This document shows, piece after piece, positions 1 to 8,550 of a stretch of DNA of 64,000 nt. Made by a program: the position numbers and the translations under genes. The DNA is taken from positions 58,486 through 122,485 of the forward strand of contig CAZXKO010000076.1 of assembly GCA_964641665.1 (NCBI GenBank). The letters run 5' to 3'. Source of the stretch: Gp1-AA133 sp964641665 (GTDB lineage Bacteria; Acidobacteriota; Terriglobia; Terriglobales; Acidobacteriaceae). Numbering within the stretch: the stretch's first letter is position 1; every line of letters begins with the position of its first letter. The notes beneath the pieces are model-generated. The model was not told the origin of the DNA, searched no databases, and saw only the letters and a list, made by a program, of their open reading frames with translations.

Positions 1-737
1 TTGTAACCGAGAAAGGAGTGTTCCTTCATCAGGGTGATTTCGTCGGGCGTGAGCGCTCCTGGCTTGCGCAGAATGGCGTCCGGAATGGCCATCTTGCCAA
101 TGTCGTGCAAAAAAGCTCCGCGGGCAATAACCGCGATCTGTTCCTTGGGAACTCCCATGGCGCGGGCAATGGCGATGGTGTACGCGGTGACGCGCTTGGA
201 GTGGCCTTCAGTCTCGGCGTCTTTCAGGTCAAGTGCGCCGCCAAGGGCTTCGAGCGTGATGTCGTAAGAGCGTTCCAGATTGTTGAGTGCCGTGCGTAGT
301 TGCTCGGTGCGCTGTGCAACCAACGATTCCAGGTTGGTCTGGTAGGCGCGATTTTCGAGTTTGAGGCGGCGATTCTCCAGGGCGCGCCGAACCGTCGCGA
401 GCAATTGCTCCCGCTCAAAAGGCTTCAGCAAGTAGTCATAGGCGCCGTTGCGGATGGCGGTAAGTGCGACCGAAATATCGTGCACGGCGGTAACCATCAC
501 AACCGGCATGTCGGGGAATCGCTCTTTGGTCCGCTCCAGCAAGCCAATGCCGTCGAGGTCGGCCATCATCAGGTCGGAGAGCATGAGTTCGAACTGTTCG
601 CCGGAGTCGAGCAGGGCGAGAGCTTCGAGGCCAGAAGCTGCTTGACGGCACTGGTAGTTAGCAAAACCGAGCATAGCCGAAACAATCTCGCGGATTGGTT
701 CTTCATCGTCAACGACGAGTATGCGTTCCGGGGCCAT
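1..737 (-). CDS. Response regulator with HD-GYP domain (partial)
   Basis: This gene reads leftward and runs off the window edge, so only about 245 residues are visible. Residues 5-120 form a receiver domain with the acidic pair D10/D11, phosphoacceptor D55 and conserved K105. A linker follows, then an HD-GYP-type hydrolase domain with the metal-binding LHDIGK motif. The GYP triad itself lies beyond the edge. HD-GYP proteins usually degrade cyclic di-GMP, so a role in c-di-GMP turnover is inferred. The start is the ATG at 737. The gene is divergent from a large hybrid histidine kinase 134 bp away, which could be its signalling partner; that pairing is inferred from position only. Confidence 0.9.
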   Translation of the reverse strand, partial: MAPERILVVDDEEPIREIVSAMLGFANYQCRQAASGLEALALLDSGEQFELMLSDLMMADLDGIGLLERTKERFPDMPVVMVTAVHDISVALTAIRNGAYDYLLKPFEREQLLATVRRALENRRLKLENRAYQTNLESLVAQRTEQLRTALNNLERSYDITLEALGGALDLKDAETEGHSKRVTAYTIAIARAMGVPKEQIAVIARGAFLHDIGKMAIPDAILRKPGALTPDEITLMKEHSFLGY

Positions 738-871
738 CTTTCCGTGTGAAGTCTACTGCATAATACCCTAGTTACGAGGTTCCGAAAGTAACCAAAGGGA
801 GGCGGAAAACCGACCAGTAACCGGGGAGCGCGTGGTATTAAAAAAGCGAGCGCTGCACGCAGCGAGTCGCA

Positions 872-3800
872 ATGAATCTTCCTGTTTGGTGCACGTGGTA
901 CGCGGCTGGCAACCTGGCCGTCCCTCCCTTGACCGCAGCGGAGGCGGTGGCGCTGGTCTTGCTGGCTATCAGCATCCTGGTATTCCGAACTTTCCGCGAG
1001 AAGCACCTGCTGGTGTGGATCCTGGGATGGGTGGCATTCGCCACGTCGGGGTGGTTTGGCGGGGATGCGGCGGTGGAGTTACAGGCCGGCTCACAGGCAG
1101 CCTTCGTCGTTGCTGTGTGCCTTTTTGCGGTCTCTGTCCTGATCTACACCCAGGCGCAAAAACACATTCTGACGCTTTTCATCGTCAGCGGGACGCTGAC
1201 CGCGTACGCCGTGGCACGCGTCTTCTACTGGCCCGACGAAATACTGGCGCGGGTGCCCTTTGAAATGGCGTATCGAATCGTGGCGATTGGCGCCGCGGTG
1301 CAATTGCTGCGCTACCGTTGGGGACGGCTGGAGATCGGTCCGTGGCTGGTGGCGGCCAGCCTGCTGTTCTTGCACATCAACTGGCCGGGCTTCACAACCG
1401 AAGTGCCGGACGAGGTTTTCCTGGGGGCCGAACTGGCGCTGGGTGTCGGCATGCTGTGCATCGTGTTTGACGATTCGCGCGGCCAGACCCGCCGGTTGAG
1501 CGTGCTGGATTCGCTGACTTCCGCAATCGGCAAGACCCAGCAGCACGGTCCCATGATGCAGGCGGCGTTGGAAGAGCTCAAAAAGCTGAGCAAAGCCAAG
1601 GCGGCGTGGTTTGCGTCGCGGGACGGCGAAGAGACCTCGATTACGAATCATGTAGGCGTTTCGCAGGAATTTTTGAAGGGCGCGGCACTGATCCACTTGG
1701 ACGAGTCGGTGAACAAAGCGCTGTCGCAATCGAAACCGACGGTGGTGAAAGCGAGCGAGATGATGTCGTCGGTGCAGGCCTATTTGGAAGACGAAGGCCT
1801 GCATCACCTGCTGCTGGTGCCGGTGCAGGGTAAGAAGTCGCCTCTGGGAACGCTGGCACTGGGCAAGGCGCGTGCCTGCGTGTATTCCCCGGAAGAGCTG
1901 GAGTTCCTCCATACGAGCGCCAGCCAACTCGGAATTGCGGTGGAGAATCTCCGCCTGCTGGAGCAGGTCCTGCGCTCGCAGCGGCAGTGGATGAACACGT
2001 TTGACTCGATCCAGGACGCGATCCTGGCGCACGACGCGGAATTCGTGATCACCAAGGCGAACGAGGCCCTGTTGCAGCACCTGGAACAGGCTCCGGCGGA
2101 CGTGGTTGGCAATTCCTGCGAAGGGGTCCTGCCGAAACAGTTCTCGAAGTGGACGGGATGCCCGTACTGCGCGCGCGGCGACGTGGATTTTGTCGAGGGC
2201 CCGGATCCGTGCTTTGGCGGGTTCTCCATGGTCTCGACATCCACGTACTCCGAGCAGGGTGGACGGCAGAAGGGGACGATTCACGTTATCCGCGACACCA
2301 CCGACCGGCGGAGCGCCGAGGAGCGTTACCGCTTGTTGTTCGAGCAGGTGCAGCAGGGAGTGTTCGTGGCCACGCCCGAAGGCAAGCTGCTGGATTGCAA
2401 CGATGCCTTCGTCCAGATGCTCGGCTACGGGACTCGCGAAGAGCTGATGGCCCTGAACATCAACGACGAAGTGTACCTTTCGCGGGAGCAGCGGGCCGCA
2501 TTCCGGGCCGAAATCGATCTGCACAACTTCGTGCGCAATTTTGAAGTCACGCTGCGCCGCAAGGATGGAGCGCAATTAACGGCTTCGGAGAGCAGCTTTG
2601 CCACCCGCGATGGCTCGGGGAAGGTGGAGCGGTACCAGGGATTCCTGCTCGACATGACGGAGAAGAAGCGTGTCGAGGACGAGATGCGCCGGCGCAATCG
2701 CGAACTGAATGCGCTGAACGCCATGGCCGTCATCGCGACGCAGTCGTTTGACCTGGATGAAATTCTGAACCTGACGCTGCGGCAGGTGATTTCACTTTTC
2801 GGGGCGGAGACCGGCTCCATTTATCTGTCCGACACCGACGAGACCACCTTCCGGCGGCGGGCGGGTTGGGGGCAGCGCAGCGAGCAGCGGGCGAAGTTCA
2901 ACGCCGTGGAGTTTCCCGACGGGTTCGGGGATCTGGTCATGCGGTCGCGAACCGAAGTGCTGACGGCGGAATTCCTGCCGCACGTGCCGCCGCTGGTGGC
3001 CGAGTTCGTGAAGGCCGACGGTCCGGGATCGTGGCTATGGGTCTTGCTGTGGAGCAAGGACAATCCCATCGGCATTATGGGAATCAGCACCCGCGAGGCG
3101 CGTGAATATAACAGCAACGACGAGAACATGATGGTAGCCGTCGGCCGGCAGCTGGCTACCACGATCGAGAAGGTCCGCCTATACGAGGAGACCTGCCGGG
3201 CGTACGAAGACTTGCGGCGCACGCAGGAGCAGCTGCTGCAGAGCGAGAAGATGTCGGCTGTCGGGCAGTTGATTGCCGGGGTGGCGCACGAACTGAACAA
3301 CCCGCTGACCGCGATCCTGGGATACGCGCAGTTGCTGGAGAGCGAAGGCCTGGACGATCGCGCAGCCGATTTCGTGCGCAAGCTTTTCAAGCAGGCGCAA
3401 CGCACGCATCGGGTAGTGCAGAACCTGCTGTCGTTTGCGCGGCAGCGGACGCCGCAGAAACAGGAAGTGGACATCCGCAAGATCATCGACGAGACGCTGG
3501 CGCTACGCGACTACGACTTCAAGGTCAACAACATCTTGCTGGAGCGCGACACGCCGCACGAGGTGCCGTCAGTTACAGCGGATCCGCACCAGTTGGAGCA
3601 GGTCTTTCTGAACATCATCAACAACGCTGTTGACGCGATACTCGAAGGCGGGAAGGGCGGACGGCTGAAGGTGCGCATTCACACCTCGGATGGGCAGCTA
3701 CGGGTGGAGTTCCTGGATTCAGGCGTCGGGATCAAGGATCCCAATCGCATCTTCGATCCGTTCTACACGACGAAGACGGTGGGCAAGGGAACCGGGTTGG

Positions 3801-4354
3801 GACTGAGCATCTGCTACGGGATCATCAAGGAGCACGGTGGCGACATCACCGCTCACAATCGGCCGGAAGGCGGAGCTGTGGTCGAAGTCCGGTTGCCGGC
3901 GACAGGGCGGGCGGTGGAACAGGAGCCGGCGGGAACGTCGGGATCGCGGCGCGAGCAAGCGATTGAAGGACGTGTTTTGCTCGTGGAGGACGAAGAAGCG
4001 GTACTCGAGTTTGAGCGGGATGTCCTGACCGGGGCGGGCGCACAGGTCGTCGCCTTGATGAATCTGGAAGAAGTGAAGACCCGTCTGCGCGCGGAGACGT
4101 TCGACGCTGTCATCCTGAACGGCCGGATGCCCGGTGGATGGTCGCCCCAGGATGCGCATCGCTGGATCGGGGCCGCTTGCCATGGCCTTGAAAAGCGGCT
4201 GATGTTTACCTTCTCGAGCATTGCGGAGGGCGACGTCCGAAATTATCTGCAGGAGAACGGGATTCCCTCGCTGGTCAAACCGTTTGAAGTCGCGGACCTG
4301 ATCGCGCAGGCGCGGCGGTTGCTGCAAAAGTCGCAGGTGGCGACGGCGAAGTAG
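872..4354 (+). CDS. Membrane hybrid histidine kinase (7TM-GAF-PAS-PAS-GAF-HK-REC-like)
   Basis: A 1160-residue sensor kinase. The N-terminal ~215 residues contain about seven hydrophobic segments. They are followed by a GAF-like region (about 220-360), two PAS domains (about 375-470 and 480-605), a second GAF domain (about 620-775), a HisKA domain with H806 in a VAHELNNPL H-box, and a HATPase domain with the N-box near 910-925, DSGVGI and TGLGLSI. The C-terminal receiver-like domain (about 1034-1160) keeps the acidic cluster and the lysine but has Asn (N1083) where the phosphoacceptor Asp is expected, so it is probably not phosphorylated. The first PAS has four cysteines (416, 430, 433, 447). 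Ligand and output are unknown. Confidence 0.92.
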   Translation: MNLPVWCTWYAAGNLAVPPLTAAEAVALVLLAISILVFRTFREKHLLVWILGWVAFATSGWFGGDAAVELQAGSQAAFVVAVCLFAVSVLIYTQAQKHILTLFIVSGTLTAYAVARVFYWPDEILARVPFEMAYRIVAIGAAVQLLRYRWGRLEIGPWLVAASLLFLHINWPGFTTEVPDEVFLGAELALGVGMLCIVFDDSRGQTRRLSVLDSLTSAIGKTQQHGPMMQAALEELKKLSKAKAAWFASRDGEETSITNHVGVSQEFLKGAALIHLDESVNKALSQSKPTVVKASEMMSSVQAYLEDEGLHHLLLVPVQGKKSPLGTLALGKARACVYSPEELEFLHTSASQLGIAVENLRLLEQVLRSQRQWMNTFDSIQDAILAHDAEFVITKANEALLQHLEQAPADVVGNSCEGVLPKQFSKWTGCPYCARGDVDFVEGPDPCFGGFSMVSTSTYSEQGGRQKGTIHVIRDTTDRRSAEERYRLLFEQVQQGVFVATPEGKLLDCNDAFVQMLGYGTREELMALNINDEVYLSREQRAAFRAEIDLHNFVRNFEVTLRRKDGAQLTASESSFATRDGSGKVERYQGFLLDMTEKKRVEDEMRRRNRELNALNAMAVIATQSFDLDEILNLTLRQVISLFGAETGSIYLSDTDETTFRRRAGWGQRSEQRAKFNAVEFPDGFGDLVMRSRTEVLTAEFLPHVPPLVAEFVKADGPGSWLWVLLWSKDNPIGIMGISTREAREYNSNDENMMVAVGRQLATTIEKVRLYEETCRAYEDLRRTQEQLLQSEKMSAVGQLIAGVAHELNNPLTAILGYAQLLESEGLDDRAADFVRKLFKQAQRTHRVVQNLLSFARQRTPQKQEVDIRKIIDETLALRDYDFKVNNILLERDTPHEVPSVTADPHQLEQVFLNIINNAVDAILEGGKGGRLKVRIHTSDGQLRVEFLDSGVGIKDPNRIFDPFYTTKTVGKGTGLGLSICYGIIKEHGGDITAHNRPEGGAVVEVRLPATGRAVEQEPAGTSGSRREQAIEGRVLLVEDEEAVLEFERDVLTGAGAQVVALMNLEEVKTRLRAETFDAVILNGRMPGGWSPQDAHRWIGAACHGLEKRLMFTFSSIAEGDVRNYLQENGIPSLVKPFEVADLIAQARRLLQKSQVATAK

Positions 4355-4377
4355 AGGAATCGAGTTTTGCAGGTTGA

Positions 4378-4403
4378 ACCCGCGGCTTCGGCTGTGGGTT
4401 TTT
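4378..4403 (+). terminator. Rho-independent terminator after the hybrid kinase
   Basis: A nine-pair stem (two G-U pairs) closed by a TTCG tetraloop is followed by a run of five T. It lies 24 bp past the kinase stop, in the convergent gap before the ArsR-type gene. Confidence 0.75.
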
Positions 4404-4481
4404 GTGCGTTGGAGCGCAAGAAGAACCCGAGGGAGCGTCTGCCAGCCCCGTTTTGACGACGGTCCTGGATCGCTGGCGCTG

Positions 4482-4781
4482 CTACAGCGTTTCGCGCAAC
4501 GTCTTGGCAAATTCTTTGATCGCCGTCTCGTCGCGCCGGTACCAGCGCCAGTGACCCTGCTTCTGGGATTCCACCAGTCCGGCCTTGTGCAGGATTCCCA
4601 TGTGATGCGAGATGGTGGGCTGGGAGACGTGCACGCGCTCTTCAATGTCGCAAGCGCAAAGGCCGGTGTCTTTTCCCAGCGAGTTCGCGCCCTTGGTTTT
4701 CAGGGCCTGCAGGATCTTGCGGCGGGTGGGATCGGCGATGGCGTGGAGCAGCCGAGCGAAAGAGGCTTCGTGGGAAGTCAT
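4482..4781 (-). CDS. ArsR/SmtB-family winged-helix repressor
   Basis: About 99 residues, the usual ArsR-family size, with a helix-turn-helix around VSQPTISHHMGILHKAGLV. Just before it is LCACDI, which resembles the paired-cysteine arsenic/antimony site (CVC) of ArsR. The third cysteine of the classical site is not evident, so the inducer is uncertain. The frame is open further upstream, but ATG 4781 gives the normal family length and leaves the 20-bp palindrome at 4801-4820 just upstream as a likely self-operator. It is divergent from a molybdopterin oxidoreductase gene starting at 4949. Confidence 0.85.
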   Translation of the reverse strand: MTSHEASFARLLHAIADPTRRKILQALKTKGANSLGKDTGLCACDIEERVHVSQPTISHHMGILHKAGLVESQKQGHWRWYRRDETAIKEFAKTLRETL

Positions 4782-4800
4782 GAGCGTAGTTTGGACGACA

Positions 4801-4820
4801 ACATTGACGGATGTCAATGT
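4801..4820. promoter_or_regulatory. Palindromic operator between arsR-like gene and oxidoreductase
   Basis: Perfect 8-bp inverted repeat (ACATTGAC / GTCAATGT) with a 4-bp centre. It lies 20 bp upstream of the ArsR-type start and 129 bp upstream of the divergent oxidoreductase. Size and position fit a winged-helix dimer site. The assignment to this regulator is inferred. Confidence 0.65.
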
Positions 4821-4948
4821 GTGATGGGTTTGGATCGCACGAAAGACGGTTGTCCATTTCCGATTGCCGATTGGCGAATGGGTACCGTGACGTTTGCATC
4901 GCCGGGATACTTCGGGCACACTTTCGGTTTCCGCGATCCGGAGGCGCC

Positions 4949-5560
4949 GTGCTATTCGAAGGCAACGAACGCAAGCAGCTCGAACTAAAGATGAAACAGG
5001 CGGGACGATTGCCGCCAGGGCAATCGCTGACGCTGAAATGGCCGGTGCTGCACTACGGATCGGTGCCGTGGTTTGCTCCGGAGCGGTGGGACTTTCGCGT
5101 GTATGGGATGGTCGAGGCTCCCTTGCGCTGGACGTGGAGCGAGTTCAACGCGTTGCCGCGAACCAAACACACCAGCGATTTTCATTGCGTGACGCGCTGG
5201 AGCCGGTTCGACAATACCTGGGAGGGCGTGGCGTTTTGCGAGATGCTGGCGCGCGTGAAACTCAGGCCCGGAGCGAGCCACGTGCTCGTGCACGCCGAGC
5301 AGGGTTTCACGGCGAATGTTCCGCTCGCCGATCTGGACCGGGAAGAGGTGTTGTTCGCCACTCATCACGACGGGCAGCCTCTCAGCGGCGAACATGGCTA
5401 TCCCCTGCGGCTGATCGTGCCGCACTTATATGCGTGGAAGTCGGTGAAGTGGGTGCGGGGCCTGGAGTTTCTCGATCATGACGCACCCGGCTTCTGGGAG
5501 CAGAACGGGTATCACATGTATGGGGATCCGTGGAGGGAGCAGAGGTTTGATACGGATTGA
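4949..5560 (+). CDS. Sulfite oxidase-like molybdopterin oxidoreductase (YuiH type)
   Basis: A ~203-residue, soluble, single-domain oxidoreductase of the sulfite-oxidase molybdopterin fold. Conserved features are the RLPPGQSLT start region, PVLHYG near the N-terminus, the FHCVTRWS motif containing the cysteine expected to ligate molybdenum, and GYPLRLIVPHLYAWKSVKWV near the C-terminus. No signal peptide or Tat motif is seen, so a cytoplasmic location is inferred. GTG 4949 is preceded by GGAGG with a 4-nt gap; ATG 4991 is an alternative. It is divergent from an ArsR-type repressor, which may control it. The substrate is unknown. Confidence 0.85.
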   Translation: MLFEGNERKQLELKMKQAGRLPPGQSLTLKWPVLHYGSVPWFAPERWDFRVYGMVEAPLRWTWSEFNALPRTKHTSDFHCVTRWSRFDNTWEGVAFCEMLARVKLRPGASHVLVHAEQGFTANVPLADLDREEVLFATHHDGQPLSGEHGYPLRLIVPHLYAWKSVKWVRGLEFLDHDAPGFWEQNGYHMYGDPWREQRFDTD

Positions 5561-5588
5561 CGATTGTCGATTTGCGATTGCTGATTGA
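5553..5588. repeat. GATTGNN tandem-type intergenic repeat
   Basis: Four to five near-repeats of a 7-bp unit of the form GATTGYC/GATTTGC follow the oxidoreductase stop. A related stretch (CGATTGCCGATTGGCGA) occurs near 4860 in its upstream region, so the gene is bracketed by the same repeat type. Confidence 0.55.
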
Positions 5589-5612
5589 AGGCCGTCCTGA
5601 AATCACGACGCC

Positions 5613-6251
5613 TTACTTCTTCAGAATCGGGTTGTAGCCGTCGCTGATGAGTTTAGCGCGGGTGGCTTCGGCTTCCTTGATGTCATTGAACGGGCCGATT
5701 TGCACACGGAAGAGCTTGTCGGTCGCGGAGGAGGCGGCGGTGAAGGCCGCGTACTGCTTTTTCTTCAGGGCGTCGACCAGGGCCTGAGCGTCGTCTTGTT
5801 TGCTGACTGCGGCCACCTGCACAAAGTAGCCCGTGGACGCCAGCGCAGTCGCGGGATCAGGGGCAGCGGGTTGGGATTGTTTGGTGTCGCTGTCGCCGGG
5901 ATCGGGTGTGACAACTTCCTTCGCCGTTTCTTTCGGCGGCTCTTTGGAGCCATCTTTGGTCGGATCCGTGGCCAGCTGGGCGTTTGGGTCTTTCTGCTCG
6001 ACCGCTTTGTAGAAGGTAAGGCCCTCGCCAGCTTGGGCGGGAGTGCCGGTGCCGGATTTCATCGCCGAGGGGCGCAATGCGGGAGAGGACGAGGTTTGCA
6101 CCTGCTCGCCGTCGGCCAGAATGGTGCGGCCCGAGCCTCGTCCGAGGGAGTAGCCCAGGCCGAAAAACACGCCGCACAGGGTTACCAAAGCAAAGAAGAC
6201 GCCCAGCATCTTTCCCGTACCGAGAGTGATTACCGTGTCTTGAGTGCCCAT
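5613..6251 (-). CDS. SPOR-domain protein, single-pass membrane
   Basis: 212 residues. A short cytoplasmic N-terminus leads into one membrane helix (about 14-36). A low-complexity Pro/Lys/Asp-rich linker follows, and a C-terminal SPOR domain (about 140-210) starts with YFVQVAAVSK and ends with VQIGPF...GYNPILKK. SPOR domains bind denuded septal peptidoglycan, so a role at the division site or in the periplasmic wall is likely. It lies downstream of slipin in the same orientation with a 49-bp gap and may share its transcript. No enzymatic domain is visible. Confidence 0.88.
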   Translation of the reverse strand: MGTQDTVITLGTGKMLGVFFALVTLCGVFFGLGYSLGRGSGRTILADGEQVQTSSSPALRPSAMKSGTGTPAQAGEGLTFYKAVEQKDPNAQLATDPTKDGSKEPPKETAKEVVTPDPGDSDTKQSQPAAPDPATALASTGYFVQVAAVSKQDDAQALVDALKKKQYAAFTAASSATDKLFRVQIGPFNDIKEAEATRAKLISDGYNPILKK

Positions 6252-6300
6252 CAGTCGCTCCGAGTGGTGGTTTCCGATGCCGGTAGGTGCCGGGCCCGTC

Positions 6301-7089
6301 CTACCCAGCCTTCGCTGGATTGCCGTCTGGTTTTCCCAGCAGTTTCTGAATGCCCGAGAAGAAGTCGACGGGGACCGGGAAGACGACGGTGGTGTTTTTT
6401 TCCACGCCGATTTCGGTCAGGGTCTGCAGATAGCGCAATTGCACGCTGACGGGTTCGGTCGCGAGAAGCTTCGCCGCGTCGACCAGGCGCTGCGCGGCGG
6501 AGAACTCGCCTTCGGCATGGATGATCTTGGAGCGCTTTTCCCGCTCGGCCTCGGCCTGCTTGGCCATGGCGCGCAACATGGACTCGGGCATGTCGACCTG
6601 TTTGACCTCAACGTTGGTTACCTTCACGCCCCAGGGAGCGGTGTGGGTGTCGAGAATGCTTTGCAGGCGCAGGTTGATCTTCTCGCGATGCGAGAGGAGT
6701 TCGTCGAGTTCCTGCTCGCCCAGCACGGAGCGCAAGGTCGTCTGGGCGAATTGCGAAGTCTGATAGAGATAGTTGGAGACTTCGACGACCGCCTTGTTGG
6801 GATCGATCACGCGCAGGAAGATGACGGCATTCACCTTCAGGGTCACGTTGTCGCGGGTGATGATGTCCTGCGGGGGAACTTCGAGCGCTTCCTGGCGCAA
6901 GGAGACGCGCACGATACGGTCGATGGGCGAAAACACTAGGATGACGCCGGGCCCCTTCGGCGCGGACAAGAGATGGCCGAGACGAAAGATGACGCCGCGT
7001 TCGTACTCCGCCAGGATCTTGACCGAACTCAAGATGTAGAGGATGACGATGACAACGGCAACAATGATCGGCAGGGAAAGACTATCCAT
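6301..7089 (-). CDS. Slipin / stomatin-like SPFH membrane protein
   Basis: 262 residues with one N-terminal membrane segment (about 6-24), then an SPFH/band 7 domain beginning near YERGVIFRLGH and a helical region rich in Ala, Glu, Lys and Arg (AMAKQAEAEREKRSK). ATG 7089 is preferred because GGAGG sits 8 nt upstream; the frame extends nine codons further with no better signal. Slipins form oligomeric membrane scaffolds and are classically cleaved by the NfeD/1510-N protease. The next gene upstream (7210-8550, same strand) is exactly that protease family, so the two form a conserved functional pair. Confidence 0.92.
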   Translation of the reverse strand: MDSLSLPIIVAVVIVILYILSSVKILAEYERGVIFRLGHLLSAPKGPGVILVFSPIDRIVRVSLRQEALEVPPQDIITRDNVTLKVNAVIFLRVIDPNKAVVEVSNYLYQTSQFAQTTLRSVLGEQELDELLSHREKINLRLQSILDTHTAPWGVKVTNVEVKQVDMPESMLRAMAKQAEAEREKRSKIIHAEGEFSAAQRLVDAAKLLATEPVSVQLRYLQTLTEIGVEKNTTVVFPVPVDFFSGIQKLLGKPDGNPAKAG

Positions 7090-7209
7090 GGCCCGCGCCT
7101 CCGGCGGGTTCAACATGCAAACCGCGCTCTCGCGGATTGTATCGTAAATCGCTGAGAAAACGCGTGATGGCGCATGCGCAGCGTATTGCCTTGCGAGATA
7201 CGCGGACCG

Positions 7210-8550
7210 TTATGAAACCGGAGCGGGAACGGGGTTCGACTCGGTCACGGTCACCGGCGCGACCTCCAGCTGCAGGCCCTCGACTTTGCGGACGATGACC
7301 TTCGATCCGTTCGGAACCGGAGATGTGGAGACCGCGTTCCAGATCTCGCCGTGAACCAGAACCTTTCCGACGGGAGCCAGCGCGCTCTGCGCGGTGCCGA
7401 CTTCACCAATCAGTCCTTGTGCGCCGGTCACGACTTTGTTGCGTCGTGCCTTCAAGGCGATGGTCATGAGAAACGCCGTGATGATTCCCAACGGAGCGCT
7501 GACCGCAAGGGCGGTAACGAAGTGCACACGCATCTCGGGAATGGGGGCATCGACCAGCAGCAGGCCACCGAGCGTGAGAAGCGCGATCCCGCAACTGGTG
7601 AGAAAGCCATGGGTCACGAACTTGGCTTCGAGGGCGAATAAGGCAAACGACGTCGCGATCAAAGCCAGAGCTGCGAAGCGGACGGGCAGGAGGTTGAGTG
7701 CAAAGGCGGCGAGAAGAATGAAGATGACGCCGAGGGTGCCGGGGACTACCGCGCCCGGATGGTTGAACTCCACGTACAACGCGAGCAGTCCGATGGCGAG
7801 CAGCACGAAGGCCACATCGGGATCCATAAGGTAATCGAGGATGCGCTCTTTGAGCGTCATTCCAAACGGCTGCACTGCCTGGCCGGCGAGATTCAGCGTG
7901 ACGGTGTCTCCGTTGAAGCGCTTGAAGGGCTTGCCCTGGATCTGGCGGAAGAGGTCGTCGTCATTGGAGGCGACGTAGTCGATCAAATGCTGCGAAAGGG
8001 CTTCCTGCTCGGTAAAGGACTTGGACTCGCGAACGGCGCTCTCCGCCGCTTCAATATTGCGGTTGCGCTTCGAGGTAACGGAGCGCATGAGGGCGGCCGA
8101 ATCGTTTTCGATTTTCCTTTTCATCTCGTCGTCGGTCTTGATGGTCACGGGCCCGACGAGCAGCACAGGATGGGCGGCGCCGGCGTTGGTGCCGGGGGCC
8201 ATCGCGGCGATGTCGGCGGCCTCGAGAATGAAGATTCCAGCTGACCCGGCGCGGCTGCCGGTGGGGGCGACGTAAACGATGACGGGAACGGGCGAGGCCG
8301 TGATCTTTTCGATGATGTCGCGGGTGGACGAGACCAGGCCACCGGGAGTATTGATGTGGATCAGCAGCGCCTGGGCATTTTTCTCGTGCGCTTCGGCGAT
8401 GGCCCGCCCAATGTATTCCTCGGTGATGGGTTGGATGGTGTCGTTGATGACGATCTTAACCACTTCCGCCGACGCCGAAGCGCACAAAGCGATCAGGCAA
8501 AGGAGTGCGGCTAGATAGGCGGCGACGCGCGGACGGCGTGGCGATTTCAT
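7210..8550 (-). CDS. NfeD-family membrane serine protease (1510-N type)
   Basis: 446 residues. A signal peptide (about 1-28) precedes a ClpP-like serine protease domain with HINTPGGL and the nucleophile region GSRAGSAGIFIL (S103 by analogy), then IAAMAPGTNAGAAHPV. Four or more membrane helices follow (about 235-375) and a C-terminal NfeD OB-fold domain. Members cleave the C-terminal region of slipins, and slipin is encoded 120 bp downstream. The start overlaps the stop of the upstream TPR gene as TAATG, indicating translational coupling. The catalytic lysine is probably in the SKRNRNIEAAE region, but I cannot place it firmly. Confidence 0.93.
   Translation of the reverse strand: MKSPRRPRVAAYLAALLCLIALCASASAEVVKIVINDTIQPITEEYIGRAIAEAHEKNAQALLIHINTPGGLVSSTRDIIEKITASPVPVIVYVAPTGSRAGSAGIFILEAADIAAMAPGTNAGAAHPVLLVGPVTIKTDDEMKRKIENDSAALMRSVTSKRNRNIEAAESAVRESKSFTEQEALSQHLIDYVASNDDDLFRQIQGKPFKRFNGDTVTLNLAGQAVQPFGMTLKERILDYLMDPDVAFVLLAIGLLALYVEFNHPGAVVPGTLGVIFILLAAFALNLLPVRFAALALIATSFALFALEAKFVTHGFLTSCGIALLTLGGLLLVDAPIPEMRVHFVTALAVSAPLGIITAFLMTIALKARRNKVVTGAQGLIGEVGTAQSALAPVGKVLVHGEIWNAVSTSPVPNGSKVIVRKVEGLQLEVAPVTVTESNPVPAPVS

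Noticed and set aside
1091..2575. Long minus-strand open frame opposite the hybrid kinase
   Set aside because: It mirrors a well-conserved kinase frame and its translation is His/Arg/Gln-rich with no domain; a shadow of the plus-strand gene.
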